Made by a program: the position numbers and the translations under genes. Shown here in pieces: positions 50,741 through 59,249 of a stretch of 59,249 bases of DNA. The stretch's first letter is position 1; each line of letters opens with the position of its first letter. Under the pieces are notes generated by a model. That model ran no database searches. It was given only the letters and a program-made list of their open reading frames with translations, and had not been told where the DNA came from. Origin of the DNA: an uncultured Tateyamaria sp. (GTDB lineage Bacteria; Pseudomonadota; Alphaproteobacteria; Rhodobacterales; Rhodobacteraceae); assembly GCF_947504105.1 (NCBI RefSeq), contig NZ_CANNGP010000025.1, forward strand, positions 10,001-69,249, read 5' to 3'.

Positions 50741-52777
50741 TTATGTGGGAAGTGCCTGCTCCCGCTTGCGCAATTGCAACAGAACGACCGGAGCAACCAG
50801 AGCCAAGCCCATTGCCATGGTGATCAGTCCCGGCGCGATGAACATCAGAGAGATCAAGCCGACATACCATCGTTCCAACTTGCGCATATGTGTCAGCATG
50901 TAGCCGGAGAAGGCGGCGCCCAACAGGCCGATCCCGATCATGGCCCCCGCAAATGTGACGACGAATGCGGCCCATGTGAAGCCGTCCGCGACCAGCAAGA
51001 GTGAGGGGGAGTAGACAAAGACAAACGGGACCAGCGCCTTGGCGATCCCCAGTCGGAATGCGGTGTTGCCGGTCTTGAACGGGTTCGATCCAGCGATACC
51101 GGCCGCCGCATAGGCTGCGAGGGCGACAGGCGGTGTGATATCCGCCAAGACGCCGTAGTAGAACACAAAGAAGTGCGAGACCAACGGCTGTACCTGAAGC
51201 TGGGCGAGTGCAGGTGCCGCAACGGCTACAAGGATAATGTAGGTTGCCGTTGTGGGGATTCCTGCCCCCATCAGGATGCAGGCAATTGCGATCAAGATCA
51301 GCGAAAAGAACAGCGCCCATTGAGCGACTTCAAAATAGCTGAAGGGCCACAATCCCCCAACGAACGAACCGATGTCATTGGCGGTCTGCACCACGACAAA
51401 GCCCAAGCGGAAGCCGACACCTGTCAGGGTGACGACGCCAACCACAATGCCGACAGTCGCGGCAGCGGCCCCGACAGCCAGAGTGCTCTTGGAGCCGTCG
51501 GACATCGCATTCCAAAGGTCACGCACGCCCATGCGACAATCCCTGTTTGGATTGAGCACCCCGACCACCACGCAGGCGGTGATACCCCAAACGGCGGCGT
51601 AATCGGGTGTCCGACCGGACAAGATCAAATAGACGAGGATAATGAGCGGGATCAGAGACGCCCAGTGGGAGCGCAAGACTTGTATGACTTGCGGAAGTTC
51701 GGCGGCGGCCAAGCCACGCAGGCCAAGCTTCTTGGCCTCCAGATGCACCATGATCAGCACACCAAAATAGTGCAACAGGGCGGGAACCAGCGCTGCGGCG
51801 AGCACGTCGCGCAGGGGTATTTCCAGGTATTCAACCATGATGAAGGCCGCGGCCCCCAGAATGGGTGGCGTGATCTGACCGCCAGTCGAGGCGGTGGCCT
51901 CAACCGCGCCAGCGAAGTGCGGCGGGTAGCCGATCCGCTTCATCGCAGGGATGGTCAGAGAACCCGTCGTCACCGTATTGGCAATGGACGAGCCCGAGAT
52001 TGTGCCCATGAAAGCACTAGAGAAGATTGCGACCTTTGCAGGCCCCCCCGCATAGCGCCCCGCCATTGCCATTGCCAGGTCAATGAAAAGCTGCCCCAAC
52101 CCGATCCGCATGGCCAGCACGCCAAAGAGTACGAACAAGAAGACATATTTTGCCATGACTCCCAAGGCGACGCCGTAAATGCCCTGGTTGGTCATATAAA
52201 GATGATTGATCAGCGCAGTCCAACTTGCACCACCATGCTTCAACGCCCCTGGCATCCACGGCCCGAACAGGGCGAACACGATGAACAGGCAAGCGATAAA
52301 AGGCAAAGTCCACCCAACCGAGCGGCGCGTGGCCTCAAGCACCAACAGAAGCAGTGCCGTGCCCATGAAGATGTCTGACGGGGCCGGATTTCCGACGCGC
52401 TGTGACACTTCAACCGGTGGCAACAGCGGAAGATACATCGCCGCCGCGACACCGAGGAGGGCGAGGGCGATATCCACAATGGACACGCCGTCAAAGCGAT
52501 ACCATGCTTTGGGCGCCACATCGGTCGTCACGGCGCGGCGCCACGAAAACAGCAGAAACAACAGCCCGAGCATGAAGGCCAGAAAGATGCCGCGATGCAA
52601 AAGTTCGCGGATCAGACCGAAACCGGATGCGTAATATTGGTAGAGGGCCAGAGCAACCAGTGGGATGGATATGACCATGCCCATGAATCGGCCGGGTATG
52701 CGAAATGCCAGCTCCGGGTCGTATTTACGCTCGATCGCCGCGAGTTCGTCTTCGCTCAACTCTGCTTTATCTGACAT
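50741..52777 (-). CDS. TRAP transporter permease, fused small and large subunits (TAXI type)
   Basis: 678 residues from the ATG at 52777 (AAAGGGGG upstream). The N-terminal part (about 1-180) corresponds to the 4-TM DctQ-like subunit and the rest to the 12-TM DctM-like subunit. Conserved DctM motifs are visible: AKVAIFSSAFMGTISGSS and ATASTGGQITPPILGAAAF. Fused 4TM/12TM permeases go with TAXI-type binding proteins, and one lies directly upstream. Uptake is driven by the sodium gradient. An intrinsic terminator stands just before this gene. Confidence 0.93.
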   Translation of the reverse strand: MSDKAELSEDELAAIERKYDPELAFRIPGRFMGMVISIPLVALALYQYYASGFGLIRELLHRGIFLAFMLGLLFLLFSWRRAVTTDVAPKAWYRFDGVSIVDIALALLGVAAAMYLPLLPPVEVSQRVGNPAPSDIFMGTALLLLVLEATRRSVGWTLPFIACLFIVFALFGPWMPGALKHGGASWTALINHLYMTNQGIYGVALGVMAKYVFLFVLFGVLAMRIGLGQLFIDLAMAMAGRYAGGPAKVAIFSSAFMGTISGSSIANTVTTGSLTIPAMKRIGYPPHFAGAVEATASTGGQITPPILGAAAFIMVEYLEIPLRDVLAAALVPALLHYFGVLIMVHLEAKKLGLRGLAAAELPQVIQVLRSHWASLIPLIILVYLILSGRTPDYAAVWGITACVVVGVLNPNRDCRMGVRDLWNAMSDGSKSTLAVGAAAATVGIVVGVVTLTGVGFRLGFVVVQTANDIGSFVGGLWPFSYFEVAQWALFFSLILIAIACILMGAGIPTTATYIILVAVAAPALAQLQVQPLVSHFFVFYYGVLADITPPVALAAYAAAGIAGSNPFKTGNTAFRLGIAKALVPFVFVYSPSLLLVADGFTWAAFVVTFAGAMIGIGLLGAAFSGYMLTHMRKLERWYVGLISLMFIAPGLITMAMGLALVAPVVLLQLRKREQALPT

Positions 52778-52789
52778 GATGCCCCCTTT

Positions 52790-52820
52790 AAAAAACTGGG
52801 CCGCGCGTTTCGCGGCCCAG
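52790..52820 (-). terminator. intrinsic terminator/attenuator between TAXI protein and TRAP permease
   Basis: On the minus strand, a perfect 10-bp stem CTGGGCCGCG / CGCGGCCCAG (52820-52811 with 52805-52796), loop AAACG, is followed directly by six T (52795-52790), then the permease ribosome site. Good intrinsic terminator inside an operon. Confidence 0.85.
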
Positions 52821-52847
52821 AGTGGTCTGTTCTTTTGCGGTTGAGGG

Positions 52848-53852
52848 CTACTTAAACAGACCCGCTTCTTTGTAGAACCGCTCGGCACCCGGATGCAGCG
52901 GCACACCGACACCGGCCAAAGCGGACTCCGCTGTGATGGTCGACCCTTTGGCATGGCCCACATCAAGCAGACGACGGGACTCGTCGTTCCAGAGCGCCTT
53001 GGTGATGTTGTAGATCAGTTCTTCATCCTCACGCGCATGCGTGAACCACTGGGCGCCCACAGCAACTGTTGCGGCTTCACCGACACCCTCATAGGCCTCG
53101 GACGGGATCGCGGATGTAGAGAAGAAGCCAAACTCGGATGTGAGTTTGTCCACGCCTTCACCATCGATGGGGACCAGTTTCATATCCGCGGCTGATGCAA
53201 GCTCAACCAAAGCACCTGTCGGGTAGCCTGCCACGATAAACAGCGCATCGACCTTTCCGTTGCGCAAGGCTTCCGCCGCAGCGGACCCCTTCAGATTCTC
53301 CTCCTGAATGTCGGCAAACGTCATGCCAAACGCGCCAAGGATCAGGCCTGCATCCACATATGTGCCAGAGCCTGGCTCATCGACAGAGACACGTTTGCCC
53401 TTCAGATCGGCAACCGAGTTGATGCCCGAGCCTTCAAGGGCCACAAGGTGAATGTGCTCTTCGAACAGCGCTGCAATTGTGCGCAGATCCTTTGCAGGTT
53501 CGCTGCCCTCCATGGTGCCAGTGCCTGTATAGGCCCAATACGCCACATCAGATTGTGCAAAGCCGGAATTTCTGAGGCCGGACATGATCGCATTGATATT
53601 GTCTACCGACCCGCGAGAAGACACAGCAGATGCAATCAATCCTTCAACACCACAGCTGCCGCCTTCGCCACACTCCCGCGATCCCGGCGGTTTGGAAATC
53701 GCGTTCGCGATTACACCACCGACGGGGTAATAGGTGAAAGATGTTCCACCTGTCCCGATCGTAAAGAAGTTCAGCTCCTGCGCGGCCGAGCCAGAGGCGA
53801 ACCCCGTCGCCGCGACGGCTGCCAGCATAAATGCCTTGATCGTTTTAAACAT
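52848..53852 (-). CDS. TAXI family TRAP transporter solute-binding protein
   Basis: 334 residues. A signal peptide covers about 1-24 (MFKTIKAFMLAAVAATGFASGSAAQ). TAXI hallmarks: FFTIGTGGTSFTYYPVGGVIANAIS, then LKGKRVSVDEPGSGTYVDAG. It binds the substrate in the periplasm and hands it to the fused permease. TAXI ligands known in other bacteria include glutamate and similar dicarboxylates. The cysteines in ECGEGGSCGVEG could form a disulfide. Confidence 0.94.
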   Translation of the reverse strand: MFKTIKAFMLAAVAATGFASGSAAQELNFFTIGTGGTSFTYYPVGGVIANAISKPPGSRECGEGGSCGVEGLIASAVSSRGSVDNINAIMSGLRNSGFAQSDVAYWAYTGTGTMEGSEPAKDLRTIAALFEEHIHLVALEGSGINSVADLKGKRVSVDEPGSGTYVDAGLILGAFGMTFADIQEENLKGSAAAEALRNGKVDALFIVAGYPTGALVELASAADMKLVPIDGEGVDKLTSEFGFFSTSAIPSEAYEGVGEAATVAVGAQWFTHAREDEELIYNITKALWNDESRRLLDVGHAKGSTITAESALAGVGVPLHPGAERFYKEAGLFK

Positions 53853-53885
53853 TAGTTTCTCCCTAAGGGTTTAGGCGGACCGTTC

Positions 53886-54629
53886 TCAGTCGACCTTTGT
53901 TTTGACCTTACCGGTCTTTTCAGATTGCAACGCTCTGAGGGTGTCAGGCATCTCATCCATGGCTTTTGTAATGTGCTTGTTCAGAACATCCCGTCCAAGC
54001 GCCACGTTTCCACTAAGTGCGGCATCTTTCAACGCACCATGTTCACGTGAACTGCCGGCAATCCATGCTTTGCGGTTGGACACATCGGACCGGTGCGCAT
54101 GTGCAGCCAATCGATATCGCTTGCTGTGGTCGTAAAGTGTGCCGATGATCTCCAGCAGCTTGGCAGACCCACAGTTTGCGATCAGCGAAAAGTGGAAAGC
54201 TCGATTCCGGTCGTCCCATTCCAGCGCATGAGCAACGGGATCTTCGATCATTTTGGTTTCAATCTGGGTCAGTGCATAATGACAGGCCACAACAGACGCA
54301 CGCCAATCTGTCGTTGTATTCTGGACTGACCATTCAAATGCCATGGCCTCCAGTTCAGCACGCACGCGGGTGCTGTCGCGTTGCTCATCAAGCGAGGTTT
54401 CAGCAACGGTAAATCCTCTGTTGGCGTCCGATATGACATATCCCTCACCAACCAAAAGCGACAGCGCTTCCCGAACGGACGGGTGCGAGATGTCGTGTTC
54501 CCGCTTGAGCGCCTCGATGTTCAATCTGGTGCCGGGACGAAGCAACCCCAGGCAAATGTCACGCCGCAGATGATCAGAGAACGCAGCGACTACAGGGGTA
54601 TTCTTTGCGTTTGTAGCCCTTCGAATCAT
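53886..54629 (-). CDS. GntR family regulator, FadR/FCD subfamily
   Basis: 247 residues. The winged HTH is in residues 15-75 (LRRDICLGLLRPGTRLNIEALKREHDISHPSVREALSLLVGEGYV). The all-helical FCD domain is at about 90-225 (RVRAELEAMAFEWSV, DDRNRAFHFSLIANCG, with metal-site candidates D139 and H144 region). FCD regulators sense organic acids. It heads the TRAP-TAXI operon, 33 bases before the binding-protein gene, and its own start codon lies inside a palindromic operator candidate. Confidence 0.92.
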   Translation of the reverse strand: MIRRATNAKNTPVVAAFSDHLRRDICLGLLRPGTRLNIEALKREHDISHPSVREALSLLVGEGYVISDANRGFTVAETSLDEQRDSTRVRAELEAMAFEWSVQNTTTDWRASVVACHYALTQIETKMIEDPVAHALEWDDRNRAFHFSLIANCGSAKLLEIIGTLYDHSKRYRLAAHAHRSDVSNRKAWIAGSSREHGALKDAALSGNVALGRDVLNKHITKAMDEMPDTLRALQSEKTGKVKTKVD

Positions 54630-54657
54630 ATTATGATCATCTGCATCACATCATGAT
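54625..54657. promoter_or_regulatory. tandem operator candidate for the GntR regulator
   Basis: ATCATATTATGAT (54625-54637, perfect arms ATCAT/ATGAT) and ATCACATCATGAT (54645-54657, one mismatch) have centres exactly 20 bp apart, about two helical turns. They cover the GntR start codon and the gap to the SDR remnant. Confidence 0.55.
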
Positions 54658-54693
54658 AGTCAACTTGAACTATCAGTTATCGGATAAACCTAG

Positions 54694-55131
54694 GTGGATG
54701 CAGCACAAACATCGATCGTCGTTGACGCTTCCGGTGCGATTGGAGAGGCTGTCATGCAAAACACGACGAGACGCGGCGGCACCGTGTTTTCCTTGGATCG
54801 ACGCAAACCTGGCTTCCAATTGGGTCGCTTCGTTCATGTTGATGTCGGCGACGGCAATCTGTCCGAAACGCATTTGAACACATCAAAGATTTTATAACGG
54901 GCACGATTCGTACCATGATCTATTGTGCGGGAACGATCCTTCCTGAATCTGTCGGAAGAAGACTTCAAACACCATCTTGATATTAACCTACTCCACGCCT
55001 TTCGAGTTCGGCAGGCGACCGCAAAGGTCGTGATGCAGTCCGGTTGTGCGATGGTGCTCATGACTTCCATTCACGGCCGGGTTCGGGCGTTCGGTCCAGC
55101 GCATGAATTGCTGTTTTTGCAGATTACGTGA
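54694..55131 (+). pseudogene. short-chain dehydrogenase/reductase, frameshifted and truncated
   Basis: The first piece (54694-54897) reads SIVVDASGAIGEAVMQN...GGTVFSLDRRKPG...FVHVDVGDGN, an SDR cofactor-binding start (a decayed TGxxxGIG). After a frameshift the second piece (54925-55131) reads LSEEDFKHHLDINLLHAF, RVRQATAKVVMQSGCAMVLMTSIHGRV, the SDR middle with the catalytic-Ser strand. The YxxxK motif and the C-terminal half are gone. The nearest intact relatives would be 3-oxoacyl-reductase-like SDRs. It is divergent from the TRAP-TAXI regulator and probably once belonged to that locus. Confidence 0.7.
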
Positions 55132-55785
55132 GCGTGACATGACGTTGCTTGAGTGCCGATCGGATGGGCTCATGTGCGGACTTCGCATCTTGTCCTTCAA
55201 GGTCCACAAGCGCAGGCTTCGCATCTCGGCCAAATCCGGCCAAATTCGAAAAGCGTCGGCACAAAAAATCGCGCTCCCAAACCGGCGCACATCTTTTTTC
55301 ACATATATTAAGCTGAAAATTGCTCCTCTGCTTATGGAGGATCAATTTCGCATGCAGGCGTTTCTTAAACTCAGGGACGTGGCATAGATCTACGCGCGAT
55401 TTTGTGCCGCCGGTTTCCCCCGACGGTTTTCGGCTGGTTCCGGCTTTCGGCAATGAGTTCAGCGAAAACGGCCGCGACCCCTACGCCATGTACAAGCGCA
55501 TTTTTTGCTGCGCGCGACATGTCCGTTTCGGCTGGCGGGGCCCTACGCCTAAAACAAAGATCAAGAGGCGAAAGCTTGCTTTTGTTTCAGCACAACACAA
55601 TCAACTTCCACCGTTCTGATCCACGCCGGGGCCGTCTGCCGCCGGAGAGCGCCTTTGGCGGCTTTGCCACTCCCGGGGGCCGTCTTCACATTGCCCCTGC
55701 GGGCATGTCATTCAGCCGTGATCAGCCGCAGCCTTTGACTTTCGGCCATGCGGCTTACCAAGTGATCAACACCCCGCGTATGTCA
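55132..55785. other. decayed intergenic sequence, no gene supported
   Basis: About 650 bases after the SDR remnant, with open frames in several overlapping registers but no recognisable family. An imperfect long inverted repeat (55258-55408) lies inside. Confidence 0.5.
55258..55408. repeat. inverted repeat pair, 151 bp overall
   Basis: GGCACAAAAAATCGCGC (55258-55274) and GCGCGATTTTGTGCC (55394-55408) are inverted copies differing only by two A in the A tract. They flank about 120 bases of low-GC sequence. The layout recalls a miniature element or a relic of an inserted sequence; target-site duplications are not obvious. Confidence 0.5.
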
Positions 55786-55860
55786 GACAGCCAACGCCGC
55801 TGTGTTGTCTTCCAGATGTGCGATTATCGTCGTGCCGGGTATGGCAAGGACGCCCGGTTC
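55786..55860 (-). pseudogene. possible aldo/keto reductase C-terminal remnant
   Basis: On the minus strand VLAIPGTTIIAHLEDNTAAL precedes a stop. It looks like the phosphate-binding segment of aldo/keto reductases (IPGT...HLEEN.AA). Only about 22 codons match and the rest of the enzyme is not found. Chance similarity cannot be excluded. Confidence 0.3.
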
Positions 55861-55907
55861 TGAACCGCTACAATCAGAACGGCTTTCTCTCGAGGTGATG
55901 ATCTCTG

Positions 55908-58625
55908 CTATCGTCTCATCTGTCTTGAGATGTTCAGTCGAAGTCGCAGTTGCTTTTCCATCTCGATGATCGCAAAAAACGCGACACCCACGCCAATAAG
56001 GATGGCGCCATCTGTGAGCGTGATAGCCCGCGTTTCGAACACCTCCTGCATGAAAGGTGTGTAGGTGAACAGAAGTTGGCCAACCACGACAATCAGAAGG
56101 CAAGCCCAAACCGCTGGCGTTCCGCGCACCGCCTCCCAGGTCAATGATGTCGTATGGATGTTCCGGATGTAGAAGAGGTGGAATATCTCGAGAATAATCA
56201 GCATGTTCACAGTCAGCGTTCGCGCCAGCTCAAGGCTGTAACCACGATCCATGGCGTAGTTGAAGATCCCGTATATCGCGGCAAGGAACAACACTGTGAC
56301 GAGGGCGACATGCCAAATTAGAACACGATCCAGAATAGGCGCATCCACAGGCAAGGGAGGCTGATGCATGATGACCTCTTCCGATCGCTCAAACGCAAGG
56401 GCCACACCTAGCGATCCGGCCGTTATCAGATTGATCCAAAGGATCTGCAGCGCTGACAGGGGGATGACCAAACCCAGAAGCAGCGCCAGGATGATAATCC
56501 CAGCCTCGCCAGCGTTGGTTGGCAGGGTCCAGCTGATCACCTTACGGATGTTGTCGTAGACCGTACGTCCTTCACGTACCGCGGCGGCGATCGAGGCGAA
56601 GTTGTCGTCGGTGAGAACCAAATCGGCCACCTCCTTGGCCGCGTCGGAACCGGTGATACCCATGGCAACCCCGGCATCGGCGCGTTTGAGTGCGGGCGTA
56701 TCGTTCACCCCATCGCCGGTCATCGAAACGATATGGCCCCTGGCCTGCAGTGCCGTGACAAGGCGCAGCTTGTGTTCGGGCGTGGTGCGCGCGAACACAT
56801 TTGTCATCTCTGCTTCCTGCACCAACATCACCTCATCAAACCCATCGAGATCCCGCCCAGTGAGGACACGGTCCGGGTTGGATAGCCCGATTGCGGCCGC
56901 GATGGCCCCCGCGGTCGCAGCATGGTCACCCGTGATCATCTTTACGACGATGCCAGCACCCTGGCAGTCAGCTACTGCGGCAATGGCCTCTGTGCGCGGC
57001 GGATCAATCAGCCCAACCAGCCCCAACATCACCACGCCGTCGGTAAGATCGGGATGGTCAAAGGTCGTCATGTTTTCGGAAACACGTTTTGTCGCAACTG
57101 CAATGACGCGCTGCCCAAGTGCCGCTATGCGGTCTGTTTCGGCCTCCCAATAGGCTTGGTCGAGCGGCACCTCCCCGCCGCCCTCCGCCACGCTGGTACA
57201 CATTGCGAATATCGCCTCGGGCGCGCCTTTCAGATGAATGTAGGCGCCGTCTTTTCCCAGATCCAAGGTCCCCATGAAGCGATGCGCGGCATCAAATGGC
57301 AACACGTCCTGCCGCGTCCATTCGGTTCGCAACACGTCATGATGTTCGCCAGCTTTGTCGGCCAGCACAAGCAGCGCCGCTTCCATTGGATCGCCGCTGG
57401 CGGCGGGCGCCCCGTCCGCTCCGACGACAATATCCGCATCGTTGCAGAGTACGCCGGTGGCGATCAGTGCCGCAATATCACCGACTTCCCCGCCGTCGTC
57501 GGCCACGATCCGACCGTCCGCCAGATAGCCTTCTCCCTCGACCGATAAGCGCCGACCAAGGGCCGAGATCGACGCCACCATCATCTCGTTGCGGGTCAGG
57601 GTGCCGGTTTTGTCAGTGCAGATCACGGTGAGTGCACCCAGTGTCTCGATTGCAGGCAAACGCCGCACGATCGCATGGCGTGCCGACATCTTGCGCACGC
57701 CGATAGCCAGGGTGATTGTCAGGACGGCCGGTAGGCCTTCTGGGATCGCCGCCACCGACAGGCTGACGACGATCATGAAGAGTTCCTCGAAGGGCAGGCG
57801 TTGAACGAAAAACCCGTAGACCAGTAACAGCGCCGCACCGCTCAGGATCAGCGCGGTAATCCAGCGGGCGAAAACGCCCATCTTTTTCAGCAGCGGGGTG
57901 GTCAGTTCCTCGACACCAGCGAGAAGTTCACCGATCCGGCCAATTTCGGCCGCAGTTCCGGTGGCGGTGACAACGGCACGACCCTGCCCGGACACGACCA
58001 ATGTCCCGCTGTAGACCATGGACGCACGATCACCCAGGGCAGCATCAGCTGCAACTGGTGTGACCACCTTGTCGACCGGTACGGATTCGCCCGACAGAAC
58101 CGCTTCCTGCACTTTCAATGCGGCTGCGTCGATCAAACGAGCATCTGCCGGGACCCTGTCACCGGCTTCGATCATGATGATGTCACCCGGGACCAGATTA
58201 GTCGCATCGATCTTGCGGCGCCGATTGCCGCGCAGCACCGACGCCATGGGCGCAAGCATTTGGTGGAGTGCCGCGATCGCCGCTTCGGCGCGACCTTCCT
58301 GAATGAAGCCGATGGCGGCATTTACGATAACCACAGCCAAGATGACGAGTGTATCTTTGGTGTGACCCAAAGCACCGGTCGTCACTGCAGCGCCAATCAG
58401 GACGTAGATCAACAGGTTATGAAACTGTGCGAGAAGCCGCTTCAGCGGTCCGGCACGCTGGCGGCTGGGCAGTTCATTGGAGCCAAAACGGGCCAGTCGC
58501 GCTGCAGCTTCCGCATCGGTCAGCCCGCCTTCATGTGCATCGACCCCTGCCATCGCGGCATTGACCTCCTGAGAATGCCAACCTGCGCGCGCAGCATTAT
58601 CCCTTTGGCGTATGGAGGGTGCCAT
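55908..58625 (-). CDS. P-type cation-transporting ATPase, P2-type (calcium/sodium-like)
   Basis: 905 residues from the ATG at 58625 (AAAGG upstream; the open frame begins at a TTG 21 bases earlier). Order: N-terminal cation ATPase domain, actuator VLSGESVPVDK, TM4 ion site AAIPEGLPAVLTITLAIG, phosphorylated D338 in CTDKTGTLTRNE, hinge TGDGVNDTPALKRAD, and six C-terminal TM helices. The TM4 PEGLP sequence is that of SERCA/PMCA-type and Na-type P2 pumps rather than heavy-metal P1B pumps. There are no metal-binding Cys motifs. Export of Ca2+, Mn2+ or Na+ is likely. Confidence 0.93.
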   Translation of the reverse strand: MAPSIRQRDNAARAGWHSQEVNAAMAGVDAHEGGLTDAEAAARLARFGSNELPSRQRAGPLKRLLAQFHNLLIYVLIGAAVTTGALGHTKDTLVILAVVIVNAAIGFIQEGRAEAAIAALHQMLAPMASVLRGNRRRKIDATNLVPGDIIMIEAGDRVPADARLIDAAALKVQEAVLSGESVPVDKVVTPVAADAALGDRASMVYSGTLVVSGQGRAVVTATGTAAEIGRIGELLAGVEELTTPLLKKMGVFARWITALILSGAALLLVYGFFVQRLPFEELFMIVVSLSVAAIPEGLPAVLTITLAIGVRKMSARHAIVRRLPAIETLGALTVICTDKTGTLTRNEMMVASISALGRRLSVEGEGYLADGRIVADDGGEVGDIAALIATGVLCNDADIVVGADGAPAASGDPMEAALLVLADKAGEHHDVLRTEWTRQDVLPFDAAHRFMGTLDLGKDGAYIHLKGAPEAIFAMCTSVAEGGGEVPLDQAYWEAETDRIAALGQRVIAVATKRVSENMTTFDHPDLTDGVVMLGLVGLIDPPRTEAIAAVADCQGAGIVVKMITGDHAATAGAIAAAIGLSNPDRVLTGRDLDGFDEVMLVQEAEMTNVFARTTPEHKLRLVTALQARGHIVSMTGDGVNDTPALKRADAGVAMGITGSDAAKEVADLVLTDDNFASIAAAVREGRTVYDNIRKVISWTLPTNAGEAGIIILALLLGLVIPLSALQILWINLITAGSLGVALAFERSEEVIMHQPPLPVDAPILDRVLIWHVALVTVLFLAAIYGIFNYAMDRGYSLELARTLTVNMLIILEIFHLFYIRNIHTTSLTWEAVRGTPAVWACLLIVVVGQLLFTYTPFMQEVFETRAITLTDGAILIGVGVAFFAIIEMEKQLRLRLNISRQMRR

Positions 58626-59249
58626 TGCGTTTTCCTTTGGCTGCAAACCTGTAGCAGATTAGGCGGGCCTCTCCGCAAATCATTGCGATATATCAAACCC
58701 AGGCAATGAAACCGGGGAACTCGTGCAGTTGGATAATCGCAAAGACTAAACAGTCGGAAATCTCCTCGGGATGTCAGCATGTTGGATACATAAGGTCGAC
58801 CAGTTTCGCTGGTGATCTCGCACGGTTCGCGAAACGCCAAAACCAGCCAATGGGAACCAGGCCGCGACGGCACCTTCAGCCGCAGTCAGCGAGTCCGTAA
58901 ACCGGAGTATCCTGGGGGTGCATCGAATATCCGAATTGAAGGGTCACAACGCTGTATTTCAGTAGTCCGACGGCATTCCACACCGTCTATCGCGACCGGA
59001 AACATCGCGGAACATCGCGTTGGACACTTCATATCCGGGGCGGAGCCGCTGCGTTTTTGGGTGCTGGGTACCAAAAGCGAGGTATCCAGAATGGGAACAA
59101 CACAAGCCTTCAAGCGGACAAATGTACCACGTCGAAGTATCCGTCCAGGTAATGGGACTTGATTTCGCCGAAAGCCGATGGGGTGGATGGCTCCCGCTCC
59201 CCCGGCGTCGCAATGCGCCATAGTGCAGGTGTCATTATCTGCGATAGAG
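58626..59249. other. end of window, no gene recognised
   Basis: 624 bases upstream of the ATPase gene. Overlapping short open frames on both strands (for example 58812-59162 plus and 58886-59221 minus) show no family motif and no ribosome site. A gene could begin beyond the right edge. Confidence 0.55.

Noticed and set aside
50733-51320. N-terminal extension of the transaminase frame
   Set aside because: It overlaps the TRAP permease gene, lacks any motif and would give a protein 196 residues longer than the family.
55402-55863. Plus-strand open frame of 153 codons between the SDR remnant and the ATPase gene
   Set aside because: No ribosome site, no recognisable family, mixed composition and overlap with other frames; sits in decayed sequence.
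58812-59221. Overlapping open frames at the right edge
   Set aside because: Neither strand shows a motif, start signal or consistent codon pattern.

Overview
The window looks like a chromosomal segment of a marine alphaproteobacterium of the Rhodobacterales (roseobacter group). The sequence is GC-rich. It carries family signatures typical of that group: a TRAP-TAXI transporter, paired dimethylglycine/sarcosine-dehydrogenase-type proteins, a zinc-free 41-residue L36, DinB with an N-terminal Cys4 motif, and the order amidase - aminotransferase - ftsK - lolA next to ubiH - Trm112 - LON - thioredoxin - exoIII. The taxonomic call is inference from gene content. No rRNA is present, and there is a single tRNA (Val-GAC).

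Layout. 1-3740: start of msrP, an FMN-binding glutamate-synthase-like protein, a secreted fasciclin protein and an RTX protein with a frameshift. 3742-11360: housekeeping block with clpB (and a clear heat-shock-type promoter), a small conserved gene, pyrF, a structured RNA resembling 6S RNA, a Nudix gene, dinB, an N-formylglutamate amidohydrolase-like gene, tRNA-Val and L36. 11391-18618: accessory genes each paired with a divergent regulator (Rrf2/MFS-methyltransferase, LysR/RidA-hydrolase, LysR/SbtA). 18687-22200: yghU and a small secreted protein, then a decayed patch (Nudix remnant, RTX remnant, truncated IS3-family element) and a strongly structured, unidentified intergenic element. 22225-24666: rluA, a secreted esterase, rarD.

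24714-32129 is one long minus-strand transcription unit: XRE-cupin regulator, LysE exporter, GFA protein, FAD/GcvT oxidoreductase, homocysteine methyltransferase, second FAD/GcvT oxidoreductase. It reads as a methylated-glycine (betaine / dimethylglycine / sarcosine) catabolic operon feeding one-carbon units to tetrahydrofolate and homocysteine. The regulator's leader carries nested inverted repeats. 32196-36977: free methionine-R-sulfoxide reductase, thiolase, a STAS / anti-sigma-kinase pair, gamma-glutamyltransferase, hspQ. 37063-49331: mostly core genes (AEC transporter, SLT lipoprotein, lolA, ftsK, aminotransferase, amidase, ubiH-type hydroxylase, Trm112, LON domain, thioredoxin-TPR, GNAT, exoIII).

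49863-54629 is a GntR - TAXI binding protein - TRAP permease - D-amino-acid-transaminase-like operon. An intrinsic terminator sits between binding protein and permease, and a tandem operator lies at the GntR start. Divergent from it are remnants of a short-chain dehydrogenase and perhaps an aldo/keto reductase (54694-55900), suggesting a partly lost catabolic locus. 55908-58625 is a P-type cation ATPase; the last 600 bases hold no gene I can support.
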